NCBI GenBank assembly: GCA_937897665.1
Contig: CALCPB010000602.1
Span: forward strand, 1 to 11,344
DNA: 11,344 nt
From: an uncultured Halomicronema sp.
Lineage (GTDB): Bacteria > Cyanobacteriota > Cyanobacteriia > Phormidesmidales > Phormidesmidaceae
Direction: 5' to 3'
Of the stretch, positions 1 to 6,175 are shown piece after piece (positions within the stretch are counted from its first letter, which is position 1; each line of letters begins with the position of its first letter). The translations under genes were made by a program, and so were the position numbers. The notes under the pieces are model-generated. The model saw only the letters and a program-made list of their open reading frames with translations, made no database searches and was not told the origin of the DNA.

Positions 1-493
1 TATAAATGGCCTTACCGAGAATAATTTGGGCCGTCGCCAGTGAGTCAGCAGCGTCAAACTCAGGATGCTCATTGAGATAGGCCTGCATGAGCTCTAGTCC
101 AGGCTTTGACAGGTAGGTAATAAAGGTTCTGGCCAATTCTGGAAACCGCCCCGATTCGCCAATCACCAGCCGGACAAAGTCTTGATAATCTTCATCCTCG
201 GCGATCGCATCCACCATTTTGGTTAGCAACTGCGGCAGCGACTCAGCCGGCGGCTCTTGCAAGGTTTCAGGAGTGAACTTAATTTGAAACCGCTCACAGG
301 CAATCTTTTGCACTAGGGCGCGAAACAGCCCCTCCTTATCTTGAAAATGGTTATAAACCGTCGGCTTTGAAACCCCTGCGGTGGCCGCAACGCGATCCAT
401 ACTCGTGCCCGCATAGCCATGGGCCAAAAATTCTTGCAACGCGCCATTCAAAATTTGCGAGGCTTTATCAGACTTGTTCAAAGCAACGGTCAT
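1..493 (-). CDS. TetR/AcrR-family transcriptional regulator (C-terminus cut by window edge)
   Basis: A DNA-binding repressor of the TetR family. The frame is open from an ATG at 493 to the window edge, giving 164 codons, so the end of the ligand-binding domain is missing. The N-terminal helix-turn-helix is clear: an LxGALQEFLAHGYAGTSM segment at about residues 15-32, then VAATAGVSKPTVYNHF at 35-50, followed by the usual DKEGLFRALV helix. The stretch GESGRFPELARTF at about 112-124 is typical of the AefR-like C-terminal domain. Members usually repress efflux or stress genes on binding a small hydrophobic ligand; the target here is unknown. There is no Shine-Dalgarno. A duplicate ATG lies 14 nt upstream but reaches a stop after five codons, so 493 is the start. 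The family call is secure; the function is not. Confidence 0.93.
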   Translation of the reverse strand, partial: MTVALNKSDKASQILNGALQEFLAHGYAGTSMDRVAATAGVSKPTVYNHFQDKEGLFRALVQKIACERFQIKFTPETLQEPPAESLPQLLTKMVDAIAEDEDYQDFVRLVIGESGRFPELARTFITYLSKPGLELMQAYLNEHPEFDAADSLATAQIILGKAIY

Positions 494-507
494 AGATAAA
501 CGGTCAT
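485..507 (-). repeat. 9-bp direct repeat spanning the TetR start, making a 5-codon upstream ORF
   Basis: ATGACCGTT occurs twice on the minus strand, at 507-499 and at 493-485, with a 14-nt period. The upstream copy opens a mini-ORF (M-T-V-Y-L-stop) whose TGA overlaps the regulator's ATG as ATGA. The repeat is directly visible. Whether it is an operator half-site pair, a coupling leader or chance cannot be told from the sequence. Confidence 0.5.
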
Positions 508-698
508 AAATAAATAAATTCTGTGGCTTGACTTGATTTTAATCGCTACTGATCAAGGCCAGGCAAGTTTTCCCTGTTCACCATAGCGAATCGAGCGCCA
601 GACCTGAGCTGACCTTGAGGATACTGAGACCTCGAAAAAAATCGCCATCGTCACCAGTCGCTGGGCCAGCAACGGCTAATGCTGACCTCTCGCAATCT

Positions 699-713
699 CT
701 CCCCCTAAGGGAG
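699..713. terminator. Short hairpin between the SBP gene and the TetR gene
   Basis: CTCCC at 699-703 pairs with GGGAG at 709-713 across a 5-nt loop, about 50 nt downstream of the stop of the substrate-binding protein gene. There is no clean T tract on the minus strand, and TTATTTT follows only on the plus strand, so the terminator role is weak. Nothing else recognisable was seen in 494-761. Confidence 0.2.
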
Positions 714-761
714 GCTTATTTTGATAAGTTTGGTAATTGCCAGACTGCGCCCTGCTACAGA

Positions 762-2450
762 TTAGCCACCTTTGCTAATTTGCCACATTAAAAATTGTTG
801 GGTGGGTTGAATGGCCACACCGTCAATCCCAGCTTGAGAAAAAACATAGTCTTTGTTTTGCCACAGGGGAATGTAAGGCACATCATCCTTGACTAAGGTT
901 TGCAGATCTTTGATGATTTGATCGCGCACTGCCGGATCTTGCTCAGCTTGCTGCGCTGCAACTAGCTCATTAGCGCGATCGCTGTAGTAAAAAGAGCCGT
1001 TGCCCTGGCTCGCGCCGACTTCACACAGCGTCTCTTCTGAACCGGTTTCGCAACTGAGAAACGGCTGCACAAAGGTATCAACGTCGTAATAGTCGGGATA
1101 CCAGTTCGCCAGCACCGAGGGATAGACGCCTTTGTCCACATTGCCCCAGAGGGTAGCGCTTTCCGCCGTTTGCACAGTGACGGTGATCAGTCCCGGCAGA
1201 CCCGTTTCAAAGGACTCCTTCAGAGTGTTGGCGACCACGCTGCGGGTGGTCGAAGCTGAAGGGTACCAAATTTCAAAGTTGAACGGATTCTCTTCCGAAA
1301 AACCAGCTTCTCGCAGCAGGGCTTCCGCTTGCTCAAAGTCGCCGTCGCCATAGGCTTCCTGCAGCACCGGCTCATACACCTCAAAACTGGTGGGAATCAA
1401 GCTGTAGAGCGGTTCAGCCTGGCCTTGGAACACCCGCTCGTTGACGAGATTGCGATCAATCATCGCCGCGATCGCCTGACGCACCCGGACGTCATTCAGC
1501 GGCTCAATTTTCTGATTGAGACTCATGTAGTTGACCACCGTGGTGCCCGCTTCCACCACCTGCCAGTTGCCGGTGTCAGCATCACGCTCTAGAGCCGAAA
1601 TTTGCTCGGGGTCAAGGGTCTGGTAGGCCACATCCACGCCACCGGTTGTAAAGGTGTTGTAAAGGTTAACCGCACTGCTGAAAATCTGAATGTCGATACC
1701 GCCGTTAGCAGGCTTTTCGCCCCAGTAGTCTTCGTTAACATCGAGCTTGACGGAGTCGCTGTTGAACGCCGCTACTTTGTAAGGGCCTGCCCCGATTAAA
1801 CTGTCGGGCACGAAGCTACCTTCTGCGATTTCGTAGGCGTCAGGGGGCACAGGGGTGACGCCCCAAAAAGTCATTAGGGCCGTAAACGCCGCAAAGGGCG
1901 AATTGAGCGTGACGGTCATTTCGTAGTCGCCTGTGGCTTCGACCGACGCGATGCGATCAGCCAGCAAGAACGCGGGTCGCCCAGCATTTTGCATAAACCG
2001 GTCTAACGAGCACACCATCGCGGCCGCGTCAAAGGGCGTGCCATCGTGGAAAACCACGTCGTCTCGCAGGGGAATCGTGTAAGTTAGGCCATCGTCACTG
2101 ACGGTGGGCAGCTCAGTCGCCAACTGCGGAATTAAATCGGTGGTGCCGGGTTCGTAGGCATAGAGCTGATCGCCCAGGTTATGCAGCAAAATGCCCGGAA
2201 AAATCTCGTAGGCGTCAGCGGGGTCTAAAGTGCGCGCGGTCAGGGTGGTGCCAATCGTGATGCGATCGCTGCCCGTTTCACCGGCGGCATCGGCTGGCGC
2301 GTTGGCCTCCGGTGTGGGGTTGCTCGTGCAGGCCACGATGAAGGCAAAGCTCAGACTCAGTAACGCACTAAACCGCCAGAGCGATCGCCAGCGCCGTAGC
2401 GCCAAGACCCGACGAACCTGCAGCAAACCAGACAAAGCAGACGAAACCAT
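762..2450 (-). CDS. ABC transporter substrate-binding lipoprotein, family 5 (DppA/OppA/NikA type)
   Basis: Extracytoplasmic solute-binding protein of the SBP_bac_5 family (562 aa, normal length), which captures oligopeptides, nickel chelates or similar solutes for an ABC importer. The N-terminus is arginine-rich (about residues 13-26), then hydrophobic, ending in a lipobox I-V-A-C with the lipidated cysteine at residue 41; an acidic Pro/Ala linker follows. Family hallmarks are LRDDVVFHDGTPFDAAAMV (about 128-146) and LNDVRVRQAIAAMIDRNLV (about 318-336), a region conserved in this family. Two cysteines near 468-477 (SCETGSEETLCE) could form a disulfide. No permease or ATPase gene is adjacent in the window, so it is an orphan component here and its solute cannot be named. 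The start at 2450 keeps the full signal peptide and sits about 30 nt below a good promoter. Confidence 0.93.
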   Translation of the reverse strand: MVSSALSGLLQVRRVLALRRWRSLWRFSALLSLSFAFIVACTSNPTPEANAPADAAGETGSDRITIGTTLTARTLDPADAYEIFPGILLHNLGDQLYAYEPGTTDLIPQLATELPTVSDDGLTYTIPLRDDVVFHDGTPFDAAAMVCSLDRFMQNAGRPAFLLADRIASVEATGDYEMTVTLNSPFAAFTALMTFWGVTPVPPDAYEIAEGSFVPDSLIGAGPYKVAAFNSDSVKLDVNEDYWGEKPANGGIDIQIFSSAVNLYNTFTTGGVDVAYQTLDPEQISALERDADTGNWQVVEAGTTVVNYMSLNQKIEPLNDVRVRQAIAAMIDRNLVNERVFQGQAEPLYSLIPTSFEVYEPVLQEAYGDGDFEQAEALLREAGFSEENPFNFEIWYPSASTTRSVVANTLKESFETGLPGLITVTVQTAESATLWGNVDKGVYPSVLANWYPDYYDVDTFVQPFLSCETGSEETLCEVGASQGNGSFYYSDRANELVAAQQAEQDPAVRDQIIKDLQTLVKDDVPYIPLWQNKDYVFSQAGIDGVAIQPTQQFLMWQISKGG

Positions 2451-2487
2451 AGGTCAAACCCAGCGTTAGAAAACCTAAATGTGGTCT

Positions 2488-2516
2488 ATTAACCCGTGTC
2501 TTGGGGCCGGTGTCAA
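2488..2516 (-). promoter_or_regulatory. Sigma70-type promoter for the substrate-binding protein gene
   Basis: Read on the minus strand, a perfect TTGACA (2516-2511) is followed after 17 nt by GTTAAT (2493-2488; 4 of 6 matches to TATAAT). The -10 box ends 37 nt before the ATG at 2450. The -35 box starts only 7 nt beyond the stop of the preceding ABA4-like gene, so the binding-protein gene probably has its own transcript. Confidence 0.5.
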
Positions 2517-2523
2517 TCAGACC

Positions 2524-3009
2524 TTATACAGCAGACGGCTCTGACGATGTGCTGCTCTCCCCCGGTTGAAAGAAGCGCTGAACAATCGCGGCGGTAAAAA
2601 AGTGGGTGAGCAGGCCTAAAGGCCCAGCAAACAGGCATAACGCTAAAGAATGGCGGGTAAAAATACCATTGTCTTGACCTTGCCAATAGATCCACCTGCC
2701 GACAAACAAATCCATCACTAAAAAGTGCGTCCACCCTGTCGCCATCACGTGGGAGTTGGCAAACATGCCCGCCAAGGTATCAAGCTTGAGCTGCGGATCC
2801 GAAAAGGCCTCCACGATGCTGCTATCTACCGTCACGAAAAGATAAACATATAGACCAGCGAGCGCGGCAAAGGGAATGTAAGACCGCATCACCCGCTGCG
2901 TCACTGACCAATTAGGCAGCAGTACCATCAGCGCCCAAAAGGGCAGCACGACTAAATTAGAAACTTGAAAAATATTCTGCAGATCGATCGCAGTGGGGAT
3001 AAAAGACAT
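2524..3009 (-). CDS. ABA4-like (DUF4281) integral membrane protein
   Basis: A 161-residue protein of the ABA4-like family. In plants ABA4 is needed to make neoxanthin from violaxanthin in plastids; cyanobacterial relatives are widespread, but I know of no settled role for them. Four hydrophobic segments are visible at about residues 13-33, 44-62, 76-107 and 119-145. The family signature is the block GWTHFLVMDLFVGRW (92-106), then a short polar loop and TRHSLALCLFAGPLGLLTHF (118-137), which closely parallels the conserved core of plant ABA4. The C-terminal 15 residues are Ser/Pro/Glu-rich and probably disordered. It lies 63 nt after the stop of a small membrane-protein gene on the same strand, suggesting co-transcription. 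No Shine-Dalgarno precedes the ATG. Assignment to the family is firm; enzymatic activity is inference. Confidence 0.87.
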   Translation of the reverse strand: MSFIPTAIDLQNIFQVSNLVVLPFWALMVLLPNWSVTQRVMRSYIPFAALAGLYVYLFVTVDSSIVEAFSDPQLKLDTLAGMFANSHVMATGWTHFLVMDLFVGRWIYWQGQDNGIFTRHSLALCLFAGPLGLLTHFFTAAIVQRFFQPGESSTSSEPSAV

Positions 3010-3072
3010 GGACGCTCTGACTGGGAGGACGCCTTCACTATAAACAGTGGAGATAGTGGAAGGAAACCGGAC

Positions 3073-3282
3073 TTAGCGCGATCGCAGCGTCAACCAACCG
3101 CCCCCGAGAGAAACCGCTTCGACCGCAAACTGCAGTTCCGCCGGAGAGTGGAAAAAGCCGAACAGCATCGTGATCGCGCCGGTGGAAACCAGTGCAATTC
3201 GCATGACTTCTTCCGCTATACGCAAGGCCAGCCAAATAGTGCACACACCCACACCAAACAGAGCTAAATATGCCAGCGTCAT
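3073..3282 (-). CDS. Small two-helix membrane protein, function unknown
   Basis: A 69-residue hydrophobic protein that I do not recognise by name. Two predicted membrane helices (about 3-21 and 27-45) are separated by a short charged hinge, RIAEEVMR (21-28), and followed by a small tail ending in Arg-Ser-Arg. Evidence that it is real: a canonical AAGGAG at 3295-3290 exactly 7 nt upstream of the ATG, a clean two-helix hydropathy pattern, and position directly upstream of the ABA4-like gene on the same strand. Overlapping frames on either strand have no such ribosome site and read as low-complexity Arg/His/Gly shadows. It might be a partner or stabiliser of the ABA4-like protein; that is inference from adjacency only. 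Confidence 0.68.
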   Translation of the reverse strand: MTLAYLALFGVGVCTIWLALRIAEEVMRIALVSTGAITMLFGFFHSPAELQFAVEAVSLGGGWLTLRSR

Positions 3283-3339
3283 CGCTTAACTCCTTCTCGC
3301 AGCAGCAAGAATTAGGATCATCCTCTTGATGAATGCAAG

Positions 3340-3368
3340 TCTATCACAAGCTTTAGATGGATAGACAA
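3340..3368 (-). promoter_or_regulatory. Possible promoter of the small membrane protein/ABA4-like pair
   Basis: On the minus strand TTGTCT (3368-3363) is followed after 17 nt by GATAGA (3345-3340), preceded by TG in an extended -10 arrangement. The match is partial. It is supported mainly by its position about 58 nt upstream of the ATG at 3282 and within the gap between era and this gene pair. Confidence 0.25.
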
Positions 3369-3469
3369 TGATCTATGGATGTTTGAGTTTCTTCCCGTCG
3401 AGTTAGGCAGCTCTCAAGCGGGGTGGGCATACCCAGCCTCAGCAATCAGGATGCGATTGGGCAACGGCC

Positions 3470-4408
3470 TTACTCTTCGCGCTGATAGCCCAGCTCGGCG
3501 AGCCGCGTACGCGACTGTCGCCATTTGGGCTGCACCTTCACAAACATCTCTAAATAGACTTTGCCCGTGATCAGCTTTTGCATTTGCTCGCGTGCGCCAG
3601 TGCCGATCGTTTTCATCATGCTGCCTTTTTTGCCGATGAGAATGCCCTTTTGCGAATCGCGTTCCACATGCACCGTAGCCAGAATACGGGTGATGTTTTC
3701 GTCTTCTTCCACCGCTTCGATCGCAATGGCGACGGAATGCGGGACCTCTTCGCGGGTGTGATACAGCACCTGCTCGCGAATTAGCTCACCCATAATGAAC
3801 CGCTCGGGCTGATCGGTAATCAGATCGGGAGGATAATAATAAGGCCCCGGCTCCAGCCCTTGAACGAGGCGGGTCTGCAGTTCCGGTAGACGATCTCCCG
3901 TCGCTGCCGAAAATTCCAGCAGCGGCCATTGATGGGCATCGGCGATCGCTTGATAGCTAGCCGTGATCGCTTCAGCATCATCGGGCGATCGCAAATCAGT
4001 TTTGTTCATCCCCAAGTAAACCGGGGTGGACTGCTGCGCCAGTAAGGTCGCTACAAACTGATCGCCGCGTCCGGCGGGCACCGAGCCATCCACCACAAAG
4101 AGCACCAGATCCACCGAGGCGATCGCCACGCGGGCGTTATGCACCAGCACTTTGCCCAGTTCATGGTGGGGCTTGTGGATGCCCGGCGTATCAACAAAGA
4201 TGATTTGCGCTGTCTCTGTAGTGAGGATGCCGCGCAGGCGGTTGCGTGTGGTTTGGGCCACCGGAGAGGTGATCGCGACCTTTTGACCGATCAGATAGTT
4301 CATGAGGGTCGACTTGCCCACATTGGGGCGACCGACAATACCCACAAATCCTGAGCGGAAATCGGGGGGTGAAGCGGGAATCATCGACAGACTGAGGGAA
4401 TCAACCAT
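3470..4408 (-). CDS. era: GTPase Era, ribosome-assembly GTPase
   Basis: Era binds the 3' end of 16S rRNA and assists maturation of the 30S subunit; it is normally essential. With the start at 4408 it has 312 residues, about the usual length. G motifs in order: G1 GRPNVGKST (26-34), G2 TT within QTTRNR (about 53-54), G3 DTPG (73-76), G4 NKTD (135-138), G5 SAA (167-169). The C-terminal KH RNA-binding domain carries GILIGKKGSMMKTIGTGAR (255-273) with its GKKG loop. A longer frame opens at 4435 but would overlap the end of yjbQ by 23 nt, while the ATG at 4408 lies 4 nt beyond the yjbQ stop; a shorter start at 4384 is also possible. No Shine-Dalgarno is seen, so translational coupling to yjbQ is likely. 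All GTPase motifs are intact. Confidence 0.97.
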   Translation of the reverse strand: MVDSLSLSMIPASPPDFRSGFVGIVGRPNVGKSTLMNYLIGQKVAITSPVAQTTRNRLRGILTTETAQIIFVDTPGIHKPHHELGKVLVHNARVAIASVDLVLFVVDGSVPAGRGDQFVATLLAQQSTPVYLGMNKTDLRSPDDAEAITASYQAIADAHQWPLLEFSAATGDRLPELQTRLVQGLEPGPYYYPPDLITDQPERFIMGELIREQVLYHTREEVPHSVAIAIEAVEEDENITRILATVHVERDSQKGILIGKKGSMMKTIGTGAREQMQKLITGKVYLEMFVKVQPKWRQSRTRLAELGYQREE

Positions 4409-4412
4409 AGTG

Positions 4413-4847
4413 TTAACTGCCGACGATATGAACAACGACTTCGCGGGTGTGGCTGCGGGTGCGATGCTCCCACAAATAAATGCCCTGCCAGGTGCCCAAG
4501 GCGAGGCGCCCCTTAACGATGGGAATCGTCTCTGACGTACTGGTCAACACGGTGCGAATGTGGGCCGGCATGTCATCGGGGCCTTCGGCATTGTGAATGT
4601 AGTGATGCCCCTCGGGCACGAGCTGCGCTAAAAACGCTTCCAAGTCAACCAAGACATCAGGGTCAGCATTTTCCTGAATGGTCAGACTGGCCGATGTATG
4701 GCGAATAAACACGGTACAGAGTCCCGTGGTCAGGCCCGACTCACTGACGGCCTGCTGTACCGGCTCAGTCAAGCGACGCAGTGATTTGCCCTGAGTCGAG
4801 ACGTTGATCAGTTTTTGATAGTGATGAGTGATAGCCGTAGCAGTCAT
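4413..4847 (-). CDS. yjbQ: YjbQ/UPF0047 family protein (secondary thiamine-phosphate synthase type)
   Basis: A 144-residue protein of the YjbQ (UPF0047) family, compact trimeric proteins with weak thiamine-phosphate synthase activity reported for some members; the true physiological role is uncertain. Three family motifs are complete: HTSASLTIQENADPDV (50-65), HNAEGPDDMPAHI (85-97) and GTWQGIYLWEHR (118-129). Their histidines are the proposed metal/active-site residues. Length equals the family norm, so the start at 4847 is well placed although no Shine-Dalgarno precedes it. It is the first gene of a tight pair with era (4-nt gap), which suggests shared expression; the functional link is unknown. 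Confidence 0.93.
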   Translation of the reverse strand: MTATAITHHYQKLINVSTQGKSLRRLTEPVQQAVSESGLTTGLCTVFIRHTSASLTIQENADPDVLVDLEAFLAQLVPEGHHYIHNAEGPDDMPAHIRTVLTSTSETIPIVKGRLALGTWQGIYLWEHRTRSHTREVVVHIVGS

Positions 4848-4960
4848 AGGGGCGCAACCATGGGACTTGCAGTGAAGACGTTTATGGTAACGGACGTTCA
4901 GGGGCGATCACCGACTTCAGCCAAGGTCTCTTTAGGTTTGACCGGACCTTTCATCTGGCA

Positions 4961-5044
4961 TGGTGGTTGAAAACACGGATGCGTCTCCCTGACGTCGGTG
5001 AGAATTTCTCGAGCCAGTAAGGAATACTGGATCTTAACCACCAG
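4961..5044 (+). promoter_or_regulatory. Nested inverted repeats upstream of the pentapeptide gene (possible structured leader)
   Basis: In the divergent intergenic region, TGGTGGTT (4961-4968) is exactly complementary to AACCACCA (5036-5043), extendable to 10 pairs with one G-U. Inside lie GAGAATTTCTC (5000-5010) and the perfect dyad CCAGTAAGGAATACTGG (5014-5030). The set could fold as a multi-branched 5' leader about 40 nt before the pentapeptide start, or the small dyad could be a protein-binding operator for either divergent gene. No known riboswitch consensus was recognised. Nothing else convincing was found in 4848-5082. Confidence 0.35.
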
Positions 5045-5082
5045 CCAATTGCTATGACTCGTCTGAACTCAGGAAATTTTTC

Positions 5083-5904
5083 ATGAAAACCGCCCAGCCT
5101 ATGGGCTTGTTGGCCCAGGGCGTCACCACTTGGAATGATTGGCGATCGCAGGCGGAAACGGGTGTCAACGCCTCACCCAGCCGCCGTATCAACCTGCGGG
5201 AAGCCCCCCTCAAGCGGGCCCAGCTGCGAGCGGTCAATCTGTCCCTCGTTGACTGCTGCATGGCTGATTTACGCTACGCCGATTTGGGCCATGCTGACCT
5301 GCAAGAGGCGCTTTTTTATACCGCTAACCTAAGCTACGCCCATCTCGACTATGCCAACCTCACCGGGGCAGACTTGCGCGAGGCGTCTTTGCATGACAGC
5401 CACCTGCGGGGGGCACTCCTCAATGCCGCCGTGCTCACGACGGCTGACCTCACCCGCAGCGTGTTGCGTGAGGCTCAGCTCAAACAAGCCGATTTGAGAC
5501 AAGCCAGTCTGAGTCAAGCCGATGCCTGCATGGTGCAGCTTACGGAGGCCAATCTGGCGGGGGCTGACCTCAGCGGGGCCATCCTCTATACCGCTGACTT
5601 GGGACGCTGTAACTTGGCCAGCGCCACGCTCAACCAGGCCGATTTGCGGGAAGCCAATTTTGCCATGACCACCTTGCAAGATGCCGTCATGCATGGCGTT
5701 GACCTCACAGCAGCAGTTTGTAGCGCGGCCAATATGATTGGGGCGGCGCTCCACGGGGCCAATCTCACGATCGCCAACCTGAGCTTGACCAATCTCTGCA
5801 TGGCGAACCTCAGCCGGGCCTGTCTAGAGGGCACGACGCTGAGCGGCGCGAACCTGATTTGCGCTAACTTGCTCCAGGCCCGCTTTGGGAATGCCAACTT
5901 TTAA
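5083..5904 (+). CDS. Pentapeptide-repeat protein, N-terminal portion up to an in-frame TAA
   Basis: Tandem A(D/N)LxX pentapeptides run from about residue 36 to the stop at codon 274, roughly 47 repeats, which should fold as a right-handed quadrilateral beta-helix. Such proteins are abundant in cyanobacteria, mostly without assigned function. The first 36 residues are not repeats and include LLAQGVTTWNDWR (9-21), resembling the WNxWR leader seen before repeats in other cyanobacterial pentapeptide proteins. The start is supported by AGGA at 5071-5074, 8 nt upstream. No signal peptide or membrane segment is seen. The repeat register does not end here: the TAA at 5902-5904 falls on a variable position of a repeat, and the same frame continues for 72 more codons. 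The product is therefore either truncated and lacks its C-terminal cap, or is made by readthrough. Confidence 0.88.
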   Translation: MKTAQPMGLLAQGVTTWNDWRSQAETGVNASPSRRINLREAPLKRAQLRAVNLSLVDCCMADLRYADLGHADLQEALFYTANLSYAHLDYANLTGADLREASLHDSHLRGALLNAAVLTTADLTRSVLREAQLKQADLRQASLSQADACMVQLTEANLAGADLSGAILYTADLGRCNLASATLNQADLREANFAMTTLQDAVMHGVDLTAAVCSAANMIGAALHGANLTIANLSLTNLCMANLSRACLEGTTLSGANLICANLLQARFGNANF

Positions 5905-6123
5905 AACGCCGATTTGCGAGAAGCCATTTTGCGGGGCGCTGACCTACGAGATGCCAACCTGCGATTTGCCGACTTGAAGATGGCTAACCTGTCAGAAACC
6001 AACTTAAAGGGGGCTAATTTGACAGGGGCCGATTTGTCTCACGCCAGCGTCTGGAATGCCAATATTAAAGAGGCCTGTTTGATCGATGCGGTCATGCCAG
6101 ACGGCACGCTGTTTTCGCCCTAG
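5905..6123 (+). pseudogene. C-terminal continuation of the pentapeptide-repeat gene, same frame after the TAA
   Basis: These 72 codons plus TAG are in the same frame as the gene ending at 5904 and continue its five-residue rhythm without a slip: NADLRE, ILRGA, DLRDA, NLRFA and so on, ending in VMPDGTLFSP. A PDGT-type ending is common as the C-terminal cap of cyanobacterial pentapeptide proteins. No credible start or ribosome site lies at its 5' end; the first in-frame TTG (5914) is inside a repeat. I read it as the detached end of one ancestral 346-residue gene (5083-6123) split by a single substitution, for instance CAA to TAA at 5902. The remainder shows no further decay, so a recent mutation, readthrough or a base-call error are all possible. 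Confidence 0.85.
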
Positions 6124-6175
6124 ATCTGGGCCGATTATCCAGTGGCAGTCGGGGCATGATAGTGCCATCTCTCGA

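Noticed and set aside
2965..3267. Plus-strand 100-codon frame across the small membrane-protein gene
   Set aside because: The translation is Arg/Gln/His-rich without any recognisable pattern, and the opposite strand has two clean membrane proteins and a strong Shine-Dalgarno.
3421..3445. TGGG-CATA-CCCA hairpin just downstream of era as a terminator
   Set aside because: The stem is short and GC-flanked with a mismatch, and no T run follows on the minus strand.
4408..4435. Longer Era start at 4435
   Set aside because: It would overlap the yjbQ reading frame by 23 nt and add nine residues ahead of a start that sits 4 nt after the yjbQ stop.
5329..5897. Minus-strand frames of 141 and 103 codons antisense to the pentapeptide gene
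   Set aside because: They are by-products of the 15-bp repeat of the sense gene: their translations are repetitive Gly/Gln/Ile or Ala/Lys/Ser strings, with no ribosome site.
6143..6167. TGGCA/TGCCA inverted repeat between the convergent pentapeptide and LysM genes as a terminator
   Set aside because: Only 5 bp around a 15-nt loop with no T tract; this could easily be chance.
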